From Brenneria izbisi (GTDB lineage Bacteria; Pseudomonadota; Gammaproteobacteria; Enterobacterales; Enterobacteriaceae), in assembly GCF_025840185.1 (NCBI RefSeq), contig NZ_JAMPJU010000001.1, forward strand, positions 496,001 to 560,000: a stretch of 64,000 bases of DNA, in the 5' to 3' direction. Under the pieces are notes generated by a model, which was not told where the DNA came from, searched no databases, and saw nothing but the letters and a program-made list of their open reading frames with translations. Positions 45,867 to 58,868 of this stretch are shown here, piece by piece. Position 1 is the stretch's first letter. Each line of letters starts with the position of its first letter. A program made the translations under genes and the position numbers.

Positions 45867-47261
45867 ATGAGTTTTCCGCTGCTATTCAATATATTGGCAT
45901 TTGTTGGCCTGCTGTTCTTACTGGGTTATGCCGGAAGAAATCAGTCCTGGAGTCTGGCTAAAAAGGTATTGCTGGGTTTAGTGGTGGGGGTCGCATTCGG
46001 TCTGGTATTACACCTTATCTATGGTGAAAATACCGCGATCATCAGCCAATCTATCGCCTGGTTCAACATTGTGGGTAACGGATACGTCCAACTCCTGCAA
46101 ATGATTGTCATGCCGCTGGTTTTCGTTTCTATCCTCAACTCGGTGGCCAAGCTGCGTAATGCCTCATCACTGGGCAAGATCAGCGTGCTGACGCTCTCTA
46201 CACTGCTGATAACCACTCTGATTGCGGCCCTGGTCGGCGTCTTCGTCACTAATCTGTTTGGCTTGACAGCCACCGGCTTGGTGCAAGGCGCGCAGGAAAG
46301 CGCCCGACTGAGCGCCATTGAAAATAATTATGCGGGTAAAGTTGCCGATCTTAACGTGCCGCAACTGATCCTCTCCTTCATTCCCAAAAACCCGTTCTTC
46401 GAATTAACCGGGGCCAACCCCACGTCGATTATCAGCGTAGTGATTTTTGCTGCGTTCCTCGGTGTCGCTGCGTTGCAGTTGCTGAAAGATGACAGCGCGA
46501 AAGGCGAACGCGTGCTGGTTGCCATTGATACGTTGCAATCCTGGGTAATGAAACTGGTTCGCCTGGTGATGAGGCTGACGCCTTATGGGGTGATGGCGCT
46601 AATGACCAAAATGGTCGCCAGTTCCAATTTGCAAGATATTCTCAAACTGGGCAGCTTTGTGGTGGCGTCCTATCTGGGACTGGCGATCATGTTCGGCGTC
46701 CATGCCCTGCTCCTGTCCTTAACCGGGATCAATCCGGCGCGGTTCTTCCGTAAAGTCTGGCCGGTGCTGACTTTTGCCTTCACCAGCCGCTCCAGCGCCG
46801 CCACCATCCCGTTGAGCATCGAAGCGCAAACCCGCCGGATTGGTGTGCCTGATTCCATCGCCAGCTTTGCCGCTTCATTCGGCACCACTATCGGTCAGAA
46901 TGGTTGCGCCGGACTTTACCCGGCTATGCTGGCGGTGATGGTCGCACCGACGGTAGGGATTAATCCGCTCGATCCGGTCTGGATCGCGACATTGGTCGGG
47001 ATCGTTACCCTCAGTTCCGCTGGCGTGGCTGGGGTTGGCGGCGGCGCCACGTTTGCCGCCCTGATTGTGTTGCCGGCGATGGGGTTACCCATTACGCTGG
47101 TCGCCCTGCTGATTTCCATCGAACCATTGATTGATATGGGACGCACCGCGCTGAATGTCAGCGGTTCGATGACCGCCGGCACCGTGACCAGTCAGTTACT
47201 CAAACAAACGGACAAAACGGTATTTGATTCGCAGGAAAACGCGGAACTGACTCACCGGTAA
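45867..47261 (+). CDS. tcyP: L-cystine symporter TcyP (YdjN)
   Basis: 464 residues of the dicarboxylate/amino acid:cation symporter family, very close to E. coli YdjN. It has about ten hydrophobic segments; conserved stretches are [32 protein letters not shown] (the serine-rich re-entrant hairpin) and [17 protein letters not shown]. It imports cystine with cations. ATG 45867 follows AAGGAGAGGTGGAG; GTG 45861 is an in-frame alternative. In E. coli it lies near yniC, so the pectin genes separate former neighbours. Confidence 0.94.
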   Translation: MSFPLLFNILAFVGLLFLLGYAGRNQSWSLAKKVLLGLVVGVAFGLVLHLIYGENTAIISQSIAWFNIVGNGYVQLLQMIVMPLVFVSILNSVAKLRNASSLGKISVLTLSTLLITTLIAALVGVFVTNLFGLTATGLVQGAQESARLSAIENNYAGKVADLNVPQLILSFIPKNPFFELTGANPTSIISVVIFAAFLGVAALQLLKDDSAKGERVLVAIDTLQSWVMKLVRLVMRLTPYGVMALMTKMVASSNLQDILKLGSFVVASYLGLAIMFGVHALLLSLTGINPARFFRKVWPVLTFAFTSRSSAATIPLSIEAQTRRIGVPDSIASFAASFGTTIGQNGCAGLYPAMLAVMVAPTVGINPLDPVWIATLVGIVTLSSAGVAGVGGGATFAALIVLPAMGLPITLVALLISIEPLIDMGRTALNVSGSMTAGTVTSQLLKQTDKTVFDSQENAELTHR

Positions 47262-47290
47262 ATGCGGATAAAACGGTAAACCGTAATTAA

Positions 47291-47327
47291 GAAAAAAATA
47301 ATGCCGGAAAATTACTTTTCCGGCATT
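47291..47327 (-). terminator. Terminator between tcyP and osmE
   Basis: A perfect 12-bp stem AATGCCGGAAAA / TTTTCCGGCATT with a 4-base loop. The T-run is on the minus strand, so it serves osmE and perhaps tcyP too. Confidence 0.85.
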
Positions 47328-47369
47328 GGATTATAAATAACATTGCATCAGATGATGCGGGACACCACT

Positions 47370-47702
47370 TTACCGCTGCGGGTTGGTGTCGTATGCCTGA
47401 CAACTTTGGAAGCCTTTGTTGCGGACATATCCGGTTTCGTCATAGCTGACAAAATAACTCTGGGCCGTGCCGTCACGATTCTTCAACACGTAATCGCTAC
47501 AGGTGCCTGTCGCATTCACCATTCTTCGTTCTGTGCTACCCGAACCGGCAATCTGATGAACCTGCTGCTTCGTCATTCCCACCTTAACATCTTTCACTAC
47601 CGGCTCATTTACATAACTCTCTGCTTTATTGTAGGCCGAACACCCAGAAAGAAAGACAGCTCCTGCCGCCACAAAACACAACATTAGTCGATTATTTTTC
47701 AT
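47370..47702 (-). CDS. osmE: Osmotically inducible lipoprotein OsmE
   Basis: 110 residues. Lipoprotein signal with lipobox LSGC at about 18-21, then a SmpA/OmlA-type fold (VVKDVKVGMTKQQVHQIAGS) with a conserved cysteine pair (GTCSDYV and FQSCQAY). An osmotically and stationary-phase induced envelope lipoprotein of unclear function in E. coli. Divergent from nadE, as in E. coli. Confidence 0.94.
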   Translation of the reverse strand: MKNNRLMLCFVAAGAVFLSGCSAYNKAESYVNEPVVKDVKVGMTKQQVHQIAGSGSTERRMVNATGTCSDYVLKNRDGTAQSYFVSYDETGYVRNKGFQSCQAYDTNPQR

Positions 47703-47929
47703 TACATTACCTCATTGATTAATGGGTCCTGGATAAGACTAGATGGCAAATGGCACTTTTTCAAATGGCAGGCCGATGAAGTAACCACTTTATCGATAGA
47801 AGAAAGGTATTAGCCATAGATTAAACCATTGACAGAACGCTTGTCCTTTTTCTTCACGCCGATTCGTTTTACACTCTGATGATTGAGATAATTATTTCGC
47901 AGGATCAATAAGTTCAGGAGGGGGAGATT

Positions 47930-48754
47930 ATGTCATTACAGCCAGACATCATCGCTGCACTGGGAGTCAAAAGCACCATCGACCCGGTGAAAGAAATCCG
48001 CGTTAGCGTTGATTTTTTAAAGAATTATCTGAGCGCCCACCCATTTGTGAAATCGCTGGTATTGGGGCTCAGCGGTGGTCAGGATTCAACGTTAACAGGC
48101 AAACTTTGCCAAACGGCCATTACCGAAATGCGCAATGAAACGGGCGAGGAAAGTTATCAATTTATCGCCGTGCGCCTGCCTTATGGCGTACAGGCCGATG
48201 AAGCGGACTGTCAGGACGCCATCGCGTTTATACAGCCTGACCGCGTGCTGACTGTTAATATCAAACCGGCGGTGGAGGCCAGTGAAGCCACGTTGAAAGC
48301 GATTGGCATTGAACTGTCCGATTTCGTCAAAGGTAATGAAAAAGCCCGTGAGCGAATGAAAGCGCAATACAGTATCGCCGGAATGCATGCCGGACTGGTG
48401 GTAGGAACCGACCATGCCGCCGAAGCCGTGACGGGTTTCTTCACTAAATATGGCGATGGCGGAACAGACATCAACCCGATCTTCCGTTTGAACAAACGTC
48501 AGGGAAAAGCCCTCCTGCGAGAACTGGGCTGCCCTTCTCACCTTTACACCAAGGCGCCGACGGCAGATCTGGAGGAAGATCGTCCTTCACTGCCGGATGA
48601 AGTCGCGCTGGGCGTCACTTATGAGAAAATTGACGACTACCTTGAAGGTAAACAAATCGATGCCAAAGATGCCGCGATCATTGAAAACTGGTATCGCAAA
48701 ACCGAACATAAACGTCGGCCGCCGGTAACGGTTTTCGACGATTTCTGGCGCTAA
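47930..48754 (+). CDS. nadE: NH3-dependent NAD+ synthetase
   Basis: 274 residues. The PP-loop [15 protein letters not shown] is at about 47-61 and the deamido-NAD site in [20 protein letters not shown] at about 162-181. It amidates nicotinic acid adenine dinucleotide to NAD+ with ammonia and ATP; there is no glutaminase domain. GGAGGGGGAG precedes ATG 47930. Confidence 0.97.
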   Translation: MSLQPDIIAALGVKSTIDPVKEIRVSVDFLKNYLSAHPFVKSLVLGLSGGQDSTLTGKLCQTAITEMRNETGEESYQFIAVRLPYGVQADEADCQDAIAFIQPDRVLTVNIKPAVEASEATLKAIGIELSDFVKGNEKARERMKAQYSIAGMHAGLVVGTDHAAEAVTGFFTKYGDGGTDINPIFRLNKRQGKALLRELGCPSHLYTKAPTADLEEDRPSLPDEVALGVTYEKIDDYLEGKQIDAKDAAIIENWYRKTEHKRRPPVTVFDDFWR

Positions 48755-48773
48755 TCTGGTTTTGATTTCCTCT

Positions 48774-48810
48774 GGCGGATGCGGGTCCCGGCATCCGCCT
48801 TTCTGGTTTT
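48774..48810 (+). terminator. Terminator after nadE
   Basis: GGCGGATGC (48774-48782) pairs with GCATCCGCC (48791-48799), followed by TTTCTGGTTTT. Confidence 0.75.
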
Positions 48811-48931
48811 ACTGATTGGTAAGATACCGCATGCCCCGGCGCAATGCGCATTCAATATGAAGAGCCTTAATGCCGCTCAGCGCGATAACCTGTTATAGTG
48901 GACTACCTGTTTATTTAACGAAAATAATGGC

Positions 48932-50650
48932 ATGTTACGGCGCTTCTTCTCTTATTACGCTCCTTACAAGGGGTTATTTATACTGGATTTTGGCTGCGCC
49001 ATTATCGCCGGGTTGCTTGAACTGGGTTTTCCGATGGCAATTAAAGCGTTCATCGATACGCTGCTGCCGGAACAGGACTGGTCATTGATTCTGCTGGCGT
49101 CAGTGGCGCTATTGGCTGTGTATTTACTGAATACCGGACTGATGGCCATTGTGAACTATTGGGGCCATGCGCTGGGTGTCGGCATCGAAACAGATATGCG
49201 TCGTCAGGCGTTTGAACACCTGCAAAAGCTGCCTTTCCGCTATTACGACAATATGAAAACCGGGCATATCATTACCCACGTCACCAAGGATTTGGAAGAA
49301 GTGGGAGAAATCGCCCATCACGGCCCGGAAGATCTCTTTATTGCCATTATGACCTTCATCGGCGCGTTTATTCTGATGGCCACCGTACATCTGCCTCTGG
49401 CGATGCTGACTATCGTTATCGTCCCGTTTATGACGTTTCTGGTCAGTCGCTATGGCGCCCGCATGACCGACACCTGGCGTCAGTTATTTGGTCAGGTCGG
49501 CAATTTCAATGCCCGCATTGAAGAAAGCGTTGGCGGCATCCGGGTAGTCAAGGCGTTCGCCAATGAAGCGCATGAGAAAAAACTGTTTTCCCATGACAAT
49601 GAAAATTATCGCCGCACCAAACTTCAGGCCTACCGCATCATGACCGCCAGTTTGACGCTCAGCTACCTGAGCACACGCCTGATTCAATTGATCGTCATGC
49701 TGGCGGGCATCTGGTATGTCATTAAAGGCGAGCTTACCTACGGCGGTTTCGTGGGCTTCCTGTTGCTGATTGAAGTGTTCTTCCGCCCGGTCGCTAAAAT
49801 TACTTCGGTACTGGAGAGCTACCCCAAAGGTATTGCCGGTTTCAAACGCTTTACCCAATTGCTCGATACCGTGCCGGAAATTGCAGACGCGCCCCATGCA
49901 CGTGATGTCGGCACGCTCAAAGGCGATATCCGGTTCAATCAGGTTGGCTTTGGCTATTCGCCAGATCGCCCAATCATTCATAATGTTGATCTGTCGATTC
50001 GGGCGGGAGAAACCGTCGCCTTTGTCGGGCCTTCCGGCGCGGGAAAAACCACGCTTTGTTCGCTGCTTCCCCGTTTTTATGATCTCACCAGCGGCAGCAT
50101 CACTATCGATGGTATTGATATCCGCGACATGACGCAAACCTCGCTACGCAGCCAGATCGGTATTGTTCAGCAGGATGTGTTTCTGTTTGGCGGCACCATT
50201 CGTGAAAATATAGCCTATGGCAAACTGGGCGCCGGCGATGACGAAATTATGCAGGCGGCGCGACGCGCCAGACTGGACGAACTGATTGAGAATCTGCCTG
50301 ACGGACTGGATACCATCGTTGGCGAGCGCGGCGTTAAACTGTCCGGCGGACAGAAACAGCGTTTATCCATTGCGCGCATTTTCCTGAAAAATCCACCGAT
50401 TCTGATTCTGGATGAAGCCACCTCCGCCCTGGATAGCGCTACCGAACAGGCGATTCAACAATCGCTCAGTGAGCTTTCTGCGGGACGAACCACGCTGGTC
50501 ATCGCCCATCGGCTGGCAACCATTCAGAATGCTGAACGCATCGTGGTGGTCGATAACGGCGGGATCATTGAGCAAGGCAGCCATCAGGCTTTAATCGCAC
50601 ACCGCGGGATTTACGCCAGTTTGCATCAGGCACAGTTCAGACAGGCTTGA
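48932..50650 (+). CDS. MsbA/multidrug-type ABC exporter (membrane plus ATPase half-transporter)
   Basis: 572 residues. An ABC type-1 exporter membrane domain (about 1-310, six helices) is fused to a nucleotide-binding domain. Walker A is VGPSGAGKTTLCSLL, the Q-loop VQQDVFLFGGTI, the signature KLSGGQKQRLSIAR, Walker B ILILDEATSALDS and the switch His is in VIAHRLATI. All catalytic residues are intact. The long intracellular coupling regions suggest export of lipids, drugs or peptides by a homodimer, but the substrate is not evident. It is not a gene of this E. coli neighbourhood, where btuCD lies next to ihfA. Confidence 0.85.
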   Translation: MLRRFFSYYAPYKGLFILDFGCAIIAGLLELGFPMAIKAFIDTLLPEQDWSLILLASVALLAVYLLNTGLMAIVNYWGHALGVGIETDMRRQAFEHLQKLPFRYYDNMKTGHIITHVTKDLEEVGEIAHHGPEDLFIAIMTFIGAFILMATVHLPLAMLTIVIVPFMTFLVSRYGARMTDTWRQLFGQVGNFNARIEESVGGIRVVKAFANEAHEKKLFSHDNENYRRTKLQAYRIMTASLTLSYLSTRLIQLIVMLAGIWYVIKGELTYGGFVGFLLLIEVFFRPVAKITSVLESYPKGIAGFKRFTQLLDTVPEIADAPHARDVGTLKGDIRFNQVGFGYSPDRPIIHNVDLSIRAGETVAFVGPSGAGKTTLCSLLPRFYDLTSGSITIDGIDIRDMTQTSLRSQIGIVQQDVFLFGGTIRENIAYGKLGAGDDEIMQAARRARLDELIENLPDGLDTIVGERGVKLSGGQKQRLSIARIFLKNPPILILDEATSALDSATEQAIQQSLSELSAGRTTLVIAHRLATIQNAERIVVVDNGGIIEQGSHQALIAHRGIYASLHQAQFRQA

Positions 50651-50756
50651 TCCCCTCCGAGATGGCGTTGACGCCTCGCGGTTGACGTTGATTTCCTGCT
50701 GAACATGACGCCCAGCACATAATGCGTCAACGCTATTTAGGGCAGGTCAACCGCGT

Positions 50757-50781
50757 AAAAAAGGCCGCTTGCGCGGCCTTT
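50757..50781 (-). terminator. Terminator after ihfA
   Basis: On the minus strand AAAGGCCGC pairs with GCGGCCTTT and is followed by TTT. It ends the pheMST-ihfA operon. Confidence 0.85.
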
Positions 50782-50795
50782 AGGTTTTATCACGT

Positions 50796-51092
50796 TTACT
50801 CTTTGGGAGACGCGTTCTCTACCCTGCTTTTTAGCTTTTGCCCCGGACGGAACGTGACCACACGGCGCGCCGTAATCGGAATATCTTCGCCAGTTTTTGG
50901 GTTACGTCCCGGACGTTGGTTCTTGTCTCGCAAATCAAAATTGCCAAAACCGGACAATTTAACCTGCTCGCCATTTTCCAAAGCGCGACGAACTTCTTCA
51001 AAAAACAGCTCGACTAGCTCTTTGGCATCCCGTTTGCTCAGCCCAAGCTTCTCAAACAGGTATTCTGACATTTCAGCTTTAGTAAGCGCCAT
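50796..51092 (-). CDS. ihfA: Integration host factor subunit alpha
   Basis: 98 residues. The HU/IHF fold starts [20 protein letters not shown]; the beta-arm that bends DNA is [20 protein letters not shown], with the intercalating Pro. It forms IHF with IhfB. Four bases separate it from pheT, so it belongs to the pheMST operon, as in E. coli. Confidence 0.98.
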   Translation of the reverse strand: MALTKAEMSEYLFEKLGLSKRDAKELVELFFEEVRRALENGEQVKLSGFGNFDLRDKNQRPGRNPKTGEDIPITARRVVTFRPGQKLKSRVENASPKE

Positions 51093-51096
51093 AGGT

Positions 51097-53484
51097 TCAA
51101 TCCCTCAAGGATGCTTGGAATCGCTGTTTTAATGCTGCTACACATTCTGCAACGGTAGCGGCAATTTCCTCTTCTGCCAGTGTACGAGAGGTATCTTGCA
51201 AGGTCAGACTGATAGCCAGACTCTTATAACCATCCGCTACACCCTTACCTCGGTACACGTCGAATAAGTTTACGCCAACTAACTGATTTGCGCCAACTTT
51301 CTTACACTCGGCTAAAATATCGCCAGCAGGCACGTTTTCGGCCACTACCACAGCGATGTCACGACGGTTTGCCGGGAAGCGGGAAATATCGCTCGCATCA
51401 GGCAGCACGCGGTCTGCGACCTTATCCCACAGTAATTCGAACACCACGGTGCGCCCGTTTAGATCCAGTTTACGCTCAAGTTCCGGGTGAATAACCCCAA
51501 TAAATCCAATGCGTTCCCCGCAGAGATAAATAGCAGCACTTTGCCCCGGATGCAATGCCGGATTGCTTTCCGCTTTGAATTCGATATCGGACAGTTTTCC
51601 GGTCAGCGCCAGAACTGCTTCCAAATCACCTTTTAAATCATAGAAGTCAACGGCCTGACGCGCCAGATCCCAATGCTCTTCGTAACGGGTGCCGGTAATC
51701 ACGCCCGCCAGCATGAAATCCTGACGAATACCCAGGTCGGCGCTGCTGTCCGGCACAAAACGTAAGCCGCTTTCAAACAGACGCAGGCGGCTCTGCTGGC
51801 GGTTTTGGTTGTACGCTACCGCGCCAAGCAACCCGCTCCACAAGGAGAGACGCATAGCTGACATCTCTGCTGAAATAGGACTAGGCAGGTTCAACACCTG
51901 TTCACCAGGATGGATCAGCGCCTGAATTTTCGGATCAACAAAACTGTAAGTAATTGCTTCCTGATAGCCATGATCGACCAATAACGTCTTGACGCGTTTA
52001 AGAGACAGCGTTGCCTCGCGGTGTGACGTCATGGTCAACGGCGCAAGCGTCGCGATGTTGGGAATATTGTTGTAGCCATAAATACGGGCGATTTCTTCAA
52101 CCAGATCTTCTTCGATTTCCATATCGAAACGCCAGCTTGGTGCAACTGCCTGCCATCCGGTTGCTATTTTGGTCACTTTGCCGCCAAGACGCTGCAAAAT
52201 ATCGGTCACCTGTTCATCGGCAATGACATGACCAATCAGGCGGTCCAGTTTTTCACGACGCAACGTAATCGTCGCCCGCGCAGGTAAATCCTCCTCGCTG
52301 GTCATATCCATGACCGGCCCCGCTTCACCGCCGCAAATGTCGATCAGCAGACGCGTGGCTCGTTCCATCGCTTTATGTTGTATCGCCGGATCAACGCCAC
52401 GCTCGTAACGATGTGATGCATCGGTATGCAAACCATAGCGGCGCGCGCGCCCGGTAATGGACAATGGGTTAAAATAAGCGCATTCCAGCAGAACATGCTG
52501 CGTGTTTTGATTCACGCCGGAATGCTCCCCGCCAAAAATACCGCCCAACGCCAGCGCCTTCTGTTTATCGGCGATCACCAGCGTATCCGCATTCAGCTTC
52601 GCTTCATTGCCGTCCAGCAGCGTCAGCGTTTCGCCATCATGGGCGTGACGCACCACTATCCCGCCTTCCAGACGATCGAGATCGAACGCGTGCATCGGCT
52701 GACCTAACTCCAGCAGGACATAGTTGGTGACATCAACCACCGGATCGATAGAACGGATGCCGCAACGCCGCAGTTTTTCACGCATCCATAAGGGCGTTAC
52801 AGCCTTGATATCGATACCTTTGACCACACGGCCTAGATAGCGCGGGCAAGCCTGCGGCGCGTCGACCTCGATCGGGAACGTAGCCTGAATGGTTGCCGCG
52901 ACGGGCTGAATTTCAGGTTCGCTCAGCGGTAATTGGTTCAGCACCGCCACATCGCGCGCCACGCCAATGATGCCCAGACAATCCGCGCGATTTGGCGTAA
53001 CGCTGATTTCAATGATGTTGTCGTCCAGTTGCAGATATTGACGAATGTCGGTGCCAATTGGCGCATCCAGTGGCAATTCGATAATGCCGTTATGGTCGTC
53101 AGAAATACCCAGTTCGGAGAATGAACACAACATTCCTTCTGACGGCTCGCCACGCAACTTGGCCGCCTTGATTTTGAAATCGCCCGGTAACACCGCGCCC
53201 ACCGTCGCCACCGCCACTTTCAGCCCCTGACGACAATTCGGCGCGCCGCAAACGATATCCAGCAGGCGATCGCCGCCCACGTTCACTTTTGTTACCCGCA
53301 GTTTATCGGCGTTCGGGTGTGGCCCGCACTCAACCACCTCTCCCACCACCACGCCGTGGAACGCGCCTGCCACCGGTTCAATACCATCAACCTCAAGGCC
53401 GGCCATGGTGATTTGTTCAGATAATGTATCGCTATCAACCGCCGGGTTTACCCACTCGCGCAACCAGAGTTCACTGAATTTCAT
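51097..53484 (-). CDS. pheT: Phenylalanine--tRNA ligase beta subunit
   Basis: 795 residues, the E. coli length. An N-terminal tRNA-binding (EMAP-like) domain ([20 protein letters not shown]) is followed by the B3/B4 editing domain, B5, a catalytic-like core and the C-terminal anticodon-binding fold. It works as an alpha2beta2 enzyme with PheS. Fifteen bases separate pheS and pheT. Confidence 0.98.
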   Translation of the reverse strand: MKFSELWLREWVNPAVDSDTLSEQITMAGLEVDGIEPVAGAFHGVVVGEVVECGPHPNADKLRVTKVNVGGDRLLDIVCGAPNCRQGLKVAVATVGAVLPGDFKIKAAKLRGEPSEGMLCSFSELGISDDHNGIIELPLDAPIGTDIRQYLQLDDNIIEISVTPNRADCLGIIGVARDVAVLNQLPLSEPEIQPVAATIQATFPIEVDAPQACPRYLGRVVKGIDIKAVTPLWMREKLRRCGIRSIDPVVDVTNYVLLELGQPMHAFDLDRLEGGIVVRHAHDGETLTLLDGNEAKLNADTLVIADKQKALALGGIFGGEHSGVNQNTQHVLLECAYFNPLSITGRARRYGLHTDASHRYERGVDPAIQHKAMERATRLLIDICGGEAGPVMDMTSEEDLPARATITLRREKLDRLIGHVIADEQVTDILQRLGGKVTKIATGWQAVAPSWRFDMEIEEDLVEEIARIYGYNNIPNIATLAPLTMTSHREATLSLKRVKTLLVDHGYQEAITYSFVDPKIQALIHPGEQVLNLPSPISAEMSAMRLSLWSGLLGAVAYNQNRQQSRLRLFESGLRFVPDSSADLGIRQDFMLAGVITGTRYEEHWDLARQAVDFYDLKGDLEAVLALTGKLSDIEFKAESNPALHPGQSAAIYLCGERIGFIGVIHPELERKLDLNGRTVVFELLWDKVADRVLPDASDISRFPANRRDIAVVVAENVPAGDILAECKKVGANQLVGVNLFDVYRGKGVADGYKSLAISLTLQDTSRTLAEEEIAATVAECVAALKQRFQASLRD

Positions 53485-53499
53485 GATGATATTCCCGCC

Positions 53500-54537
<1,038 letters not shown>

Positions 54538-54601
54538 TCAATAACCTTTCCCCGCTTCTTGCCATCTGGAGAAAACCCATTGAAAAATCAGCATAATATT
54601 T

Positions 54602-54630
54602 AAAAAAAAAAGCCTCCCTGTGGGAGGCTT
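54602..54630 (-). terminator. Attenuator of the pheST operon
   Basis: On the minus strand AAGCCTCCC-ACA-GGGAGGCTT is followed by nine T residues. It lies between the pheM leader peptide and pheS. In E. coli this hairpin forms when tRNA-Phe is well charged. Confidence 0.92.
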
Positions 54631-54676
54631 GAGCGCTACTTTTCGTTTCTTTTCTTACGCGCAAAGCCCCCTGAGT

Positions 54677-54721
54677 TCAGGCGCTAAAGTAAAAAAAGAA
54701 GCGGAAAATAGCAGTATGCAT
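54677..54721 (-). CDS. pheM: phe operon leader peptide PheM
   Basis: A 14-residue frame reading MHTAIFRFFFYFSA, with five Phe codons, is nearly the E. coli PheM sequence. Stalling at the Phe codons when charged tRNA-Phe is scarce prevents the attenuator downstream from forming. Confidence 0.93.
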   Translation of the reverse strand: MHTAIFRFFFYFSA

Positions 54722-54831
54722 ACTTGCGTTACCTTGTCGTTATATAAAACAGGAAATCGATTTATTGAAAAATGAGTCGCAATAAATGTCAACTGCAACC
54801 CATGATCTTACCAACATCAACCCTACAGACT

Positions 54832-54858
54832 AAAAGAGGGAGCCAGGCTCCCTCTTTT
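54832..54858 (-). terminator. Terminator after rplT
   Basis: AAAAGAGGGAGCC pairs with GGCTCCCTCTTTT, eight bases beyond the rplT stop. It ends infC-rpmI-rplT before the separate pheM promoter. Confidence 0.85.
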
Positions 54859-54865
54859 AACTGAC

Positions 54866-55240
<375 letters not shown>

Positions 55241-55264
55241 TTATTCTAAATTCAAAAAGGTTAC

Positions 55265-55483
<219 letters not shown>

Positions 55484-55560
55484 TTAATTACAACGAATCA
55501 GATAAGGCGAACAAAACCCGCGCTGCGCATGCGCGGCGCGGGTTCAGTTACTTGAATGCC

Positions 55561-56106
<546 letters not shown>

Positions 56107-58035
56107 TTATTCCTCCAATTGATGAAGACTACGGCTGCGAATCTCTTGTTGCAGCTTACTGATTACGTCGCTGACATCAAGGCTCCCCAGGTCTTTACCA
56201 CGGCGAGTACGGACAGCAACTTTTCCTGCTTCCACTTCTTTATCGCCACAGACCAACATATAGGGAACACGCCGTAAAGTGTGCTCGCGGATTTTAAAGC
56301 CTATCTTCTCATTTCTCAAGTCTGCTTTTACGCGAATGCCTGCTTCTTGCAGTTTTCTGGTCAATTCACTGACATAATCAGACTGGCTATCGGTGATATT
56401 CATAATCACCGCTTGTACCGGCGCCAACCAGGTTGGGAAGAACCCAGCGAATTCCTCGGTAAGAATGCCGATGAAACGCTCCATTGAACCCAGAATGGCA
56501 CGGTGAATCATTACCGGCACCTGACGTTCGTTACTTTCCCCCACATAAGAGGCATTCAGGCGACCCGGTAAAGAAAAGTCGAGTTGCACCGTACCACACT
56601 GCCAGGCACGATCCAAACAATCATGTAAGGTAAATTCAATTTTTGGTCCGTAGAACGCCCCTTCACCCGGCTGATATTCAAATGGAATAGCATTTTCAGT
56701 CAGGGCGGCGGCCAAATCTTCCTCGGCGCGATCCCACATTTCATCGCTGCCGATACGTTTTTCAGGACGGGTAGACAGTTTCACCGCGATTTTTTCAAAA
56801 CCGAAGGTGCTGTACATATCATATACCATTTTGATGCAACTATTGACTTCATCACGGACCTGTTCTTCCGTACAGAAGATATGCGCATCATCCTGAGTAA
56901 AGCCGCGCACGCGCATTAATCCATGCAGGGAGCCTGACGGTTCATTACGATGGCAGCTACCGAACTCGGCCATACGCAACGGCAGATCGCGATAAGATTT
57001 CAATCCCTGATTGAAAATCTGTACGTGGCCTGGACAGTTCATCGGCTTAATGCAGTATTCACGGTTTTCAGATGATGTGGTGAACATTGCTTCTTTATAG
57101 TTTTCCCAGTGCCCGGTTTTTTCCCACAGCACGCGGTCCATCATGAACGGGCCTTTAACTTCCTGATACTGATACGCTTTCAGCTTCATGCGTACAAACG
57201 TTTCCAGTTCACGGAAGATGGTCCAGCCATCATTGTGCCAGAACACCATACCCGGCGCTTCTTCCTGCATATGGTAAAGATCAAGCTGTTTACCAATCTT
57301 GCGGTGATCGCGTTTGGCCGCTTCCTCAAGACGTTGCAGATATGAAGCAAGCTGTTTTTTATCGGCCCAGGCAGTACCGTAAATGCGTTGCAGCATTTTG
57401 TTTTTACTGTCGCCACGCCAGTACGCGCCGGACGTTTTTTGCAATTTGAAATGGTGGCAGAAACGCATGTTCGGTACATGCGGACCACGGCACATATCGA
57501 TATATTCTTGATGGTGATACAGCCCAGGGCGATCATCACGGCTGATGTTTTCGTCCAGAATAGCGACTTTATATGTCTCGCCGCGAGCGGCAAACGTATC
57601 ACGCGCTTCCTGCCAACTGACTTTCTTTTTAATCACGTCATAGTCAGTGTCGGCAAGTTCATGCATCCGTTTTTCAAGCAGATCGATATCTTCCTGGGTC
57701 AGAGTGCGATCAATATCAACGTCGTAATAAAAACCGTTATCGATAACCGGCCCAATCGCCATCCTGGTATCAGGCCATAATTGCTTGATGGCATGGCCCA
57801 GCAAGTGAGCGCAAGAGTGACGAATAATCTCCAGACCCGCTTCATCTTTGGCGGTAATAATAGCCAACTGCGCGTCGGTTTCAATTTTGTCGCCGGCATC
57901 AATCAATTCGCCATTAACACGACCCGCGATGCAGGCTTTCGCCAGACCGGGACCGATATCAAGGGCAACATCAAGGGGAGAAACGGCGTGGTCGTAGTGA
58001 CGCTGACTTCCATCAGGAAGGGTAATAACAGGCAT
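56107..58035 (-). CDS. thrS: Threonine--tRNA ligase
   Basis: 642 residues, the E. coli length. TGS domain from [20 protein letters not shown], the editing domain ([13 protein letters not shown], with the His-x-x-x-His type site and later CRGPHVPN), the class II core with the zinc ligand in [10 protein letters not shown], and the anticodon-binding domain. The start is ATG 58033-58035. In E. coli the mRNA leader mimics tRNA-Thr and ThrS represses its own translation. Confidence 0.98.
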   Translation of the reverse strand: MPVITLPDGSQRHYDHAVSPLDVALDIGPGLAKACIAGRVNGELIDAGDKIETDAQLAIITAKDEAGLEIIRHSCAHLLGHAIKQLWPDTRMAIGPVIDNGFYYDVDIDRTLTQEDIDLLEKRMHELADTDYDVIKKKVSWQEARDTFAARGETYKVAILDENISRDDRPGLYHHQEYIDMCRGPHVPNMRFCHHFKLQKTSGAYWRGDSKNKMLQRIYGTAWADKKQLASYLQRLEEAAKRDHRKIGKQLDLYHMQEEAPGMVFWHNDGWTIFRELETFVRMKLKAYQYQEVKGPFMMDRVLWEKTGHWENYKEAMFTTSSENREYCIKPMNCPGHVQIFNQGLKSYRDLPLRMAEFGSCHRNEPSGSLHGLMRVRGFTQDDAHIFCTEEQVRDEVNSCIKMVYDMYSTFGFEKIAVKLSTRPEKRIGSDEMWDRAEEDLAAALTENAIPFEYQPGEGAFYGPKIEFTLHDCLDRAWQCGTVQLDFSLPGRLNASYVGESNERQVPVMIHRAILGSMERFIGILTEEFAGFFPTWLAPVQAVIMNITDSQSDYVSELTRKLQEAGIRVKADLRNEKIGFKIREHTLRRVPYMLVCGDKEVEAGKVAVRTRRGKDLGSLDVSDVISKLQQEIRSRSLHQLEE

Positions 58036-58360
58036 TATAATTCCCTTATTTGCAGTGGTGACCCGCACGAAAGATCACATACAAAAAACAATTTTCTTTA
58101 ATTTCAGATGATTGCTGGTTAAATCAGACCCACAATGTCAGATTGACCAGCAAGTTGGCGCACAGCTTCTTTTATGTGCATATATTCAGCCTAAAAAGGC
58201 AGTCAGGATAATATCACCAAACTATCCAAGGATAAACGAGCACCTGGCGCCGGGAACACCAATAGATAAACCGACCAAACAAGCGTTATTCATGCGAATT
58301 TGCGCACAGGCGCACTGAATTGGCAAAATTTTTAGTCGGGACACCGGCGCGTATCTCCTG
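58036..58360 (-). promoter_or_regulatory. thrS promoter and leader (translational operator expected)
   Basis: 325 bp without a credible gene between yebO and thrS, both on the minus strand. TTGGATAGTTTGGTGATATTATCC around 58200-58225 is a possible promoter region, leaving a long leader. By analogy with E. coli the leader should fold into tRNA-Thr-like arms; I could not verify the fold by eye. Confidence 0.45.
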
Positions 58361-58642
58361 TCAACGTTCAGGGATCACGTTTTTAAATGCCAGCGTGACA
58401 TCGTCACTTTCCTGAAGATGTCGCGCATCTTCATCTTCTTCTGCTCTTTTTGCCGTTGTGCCACGCGCTTCTTGCGGAAAGCGCATTTTTAACAAATCCA
58501 GTTGCTGGCGCTGTTGCTCAACAATTTTATGCAACAACCTGATCTGCTCATTGGCCCGCACGCTCGCCCGGTTAATGAAAAACCAAAGCAGCAGCGCCAA
58601 CACCGCCAGCAGCGCGATAAAAACCATTTCTAATATGTTCAC
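58361..58642 (-). CDS. yebO: YebO family single-span membrane protein
   Basis: 93 residues from a GTG start (58640-58642). One N-terminal membrane helix ends in LLWFFINRASVRANEQIRLL, the conserved YebO signature, followed by a charged, probably coiled-coil tail. Function unknown. In E. coli yebO lies between yobF-cspC and mgrB-kdgR; here it is beside kdgR but separated from cspC by 28 kb. No mgrB is visible between it and kdgR. Confidence 0.85.
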   Translation of the reverse strand: MNILEMVFIALLAVLALLLWFFINRASVRANEQIRLLHKIVEQQRQQLDLLKMRFPQEARGTTAKRAEEDEDARHLQESDDVTLAFKNVIPER

Positions 58643-58823
58643 ACACCCACTCCACTCAAAATTACGCTATTCAAAACCGCGCTATCCAAACAACACGACT
58701 CAAAATAACGTCACTCAAAACGAACCATACAACAGAACAAGCAGCGAACCGTTATTGGCGGCACTCATCTTAACACCGAGCATCCGGCAAGTTCGATAGC
58801 TCCTTTGTGTCATCGCGTTGCAT

Positions 58824-58850
58824 AAAAAAAGCCTGTCGCTTGGACAGGCT
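58824..58850 (-). terminator. Terminator after kdgR
   Basis: On the minus strand AGCCTGTC-CAAGC-GACAGGCT is followed by TTTTTT. It lies 18 bases past the kdgR stop. Confidence 0.88.
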
Positions 58851-58868
58851 GATTGGCGGCGCTCCTAA

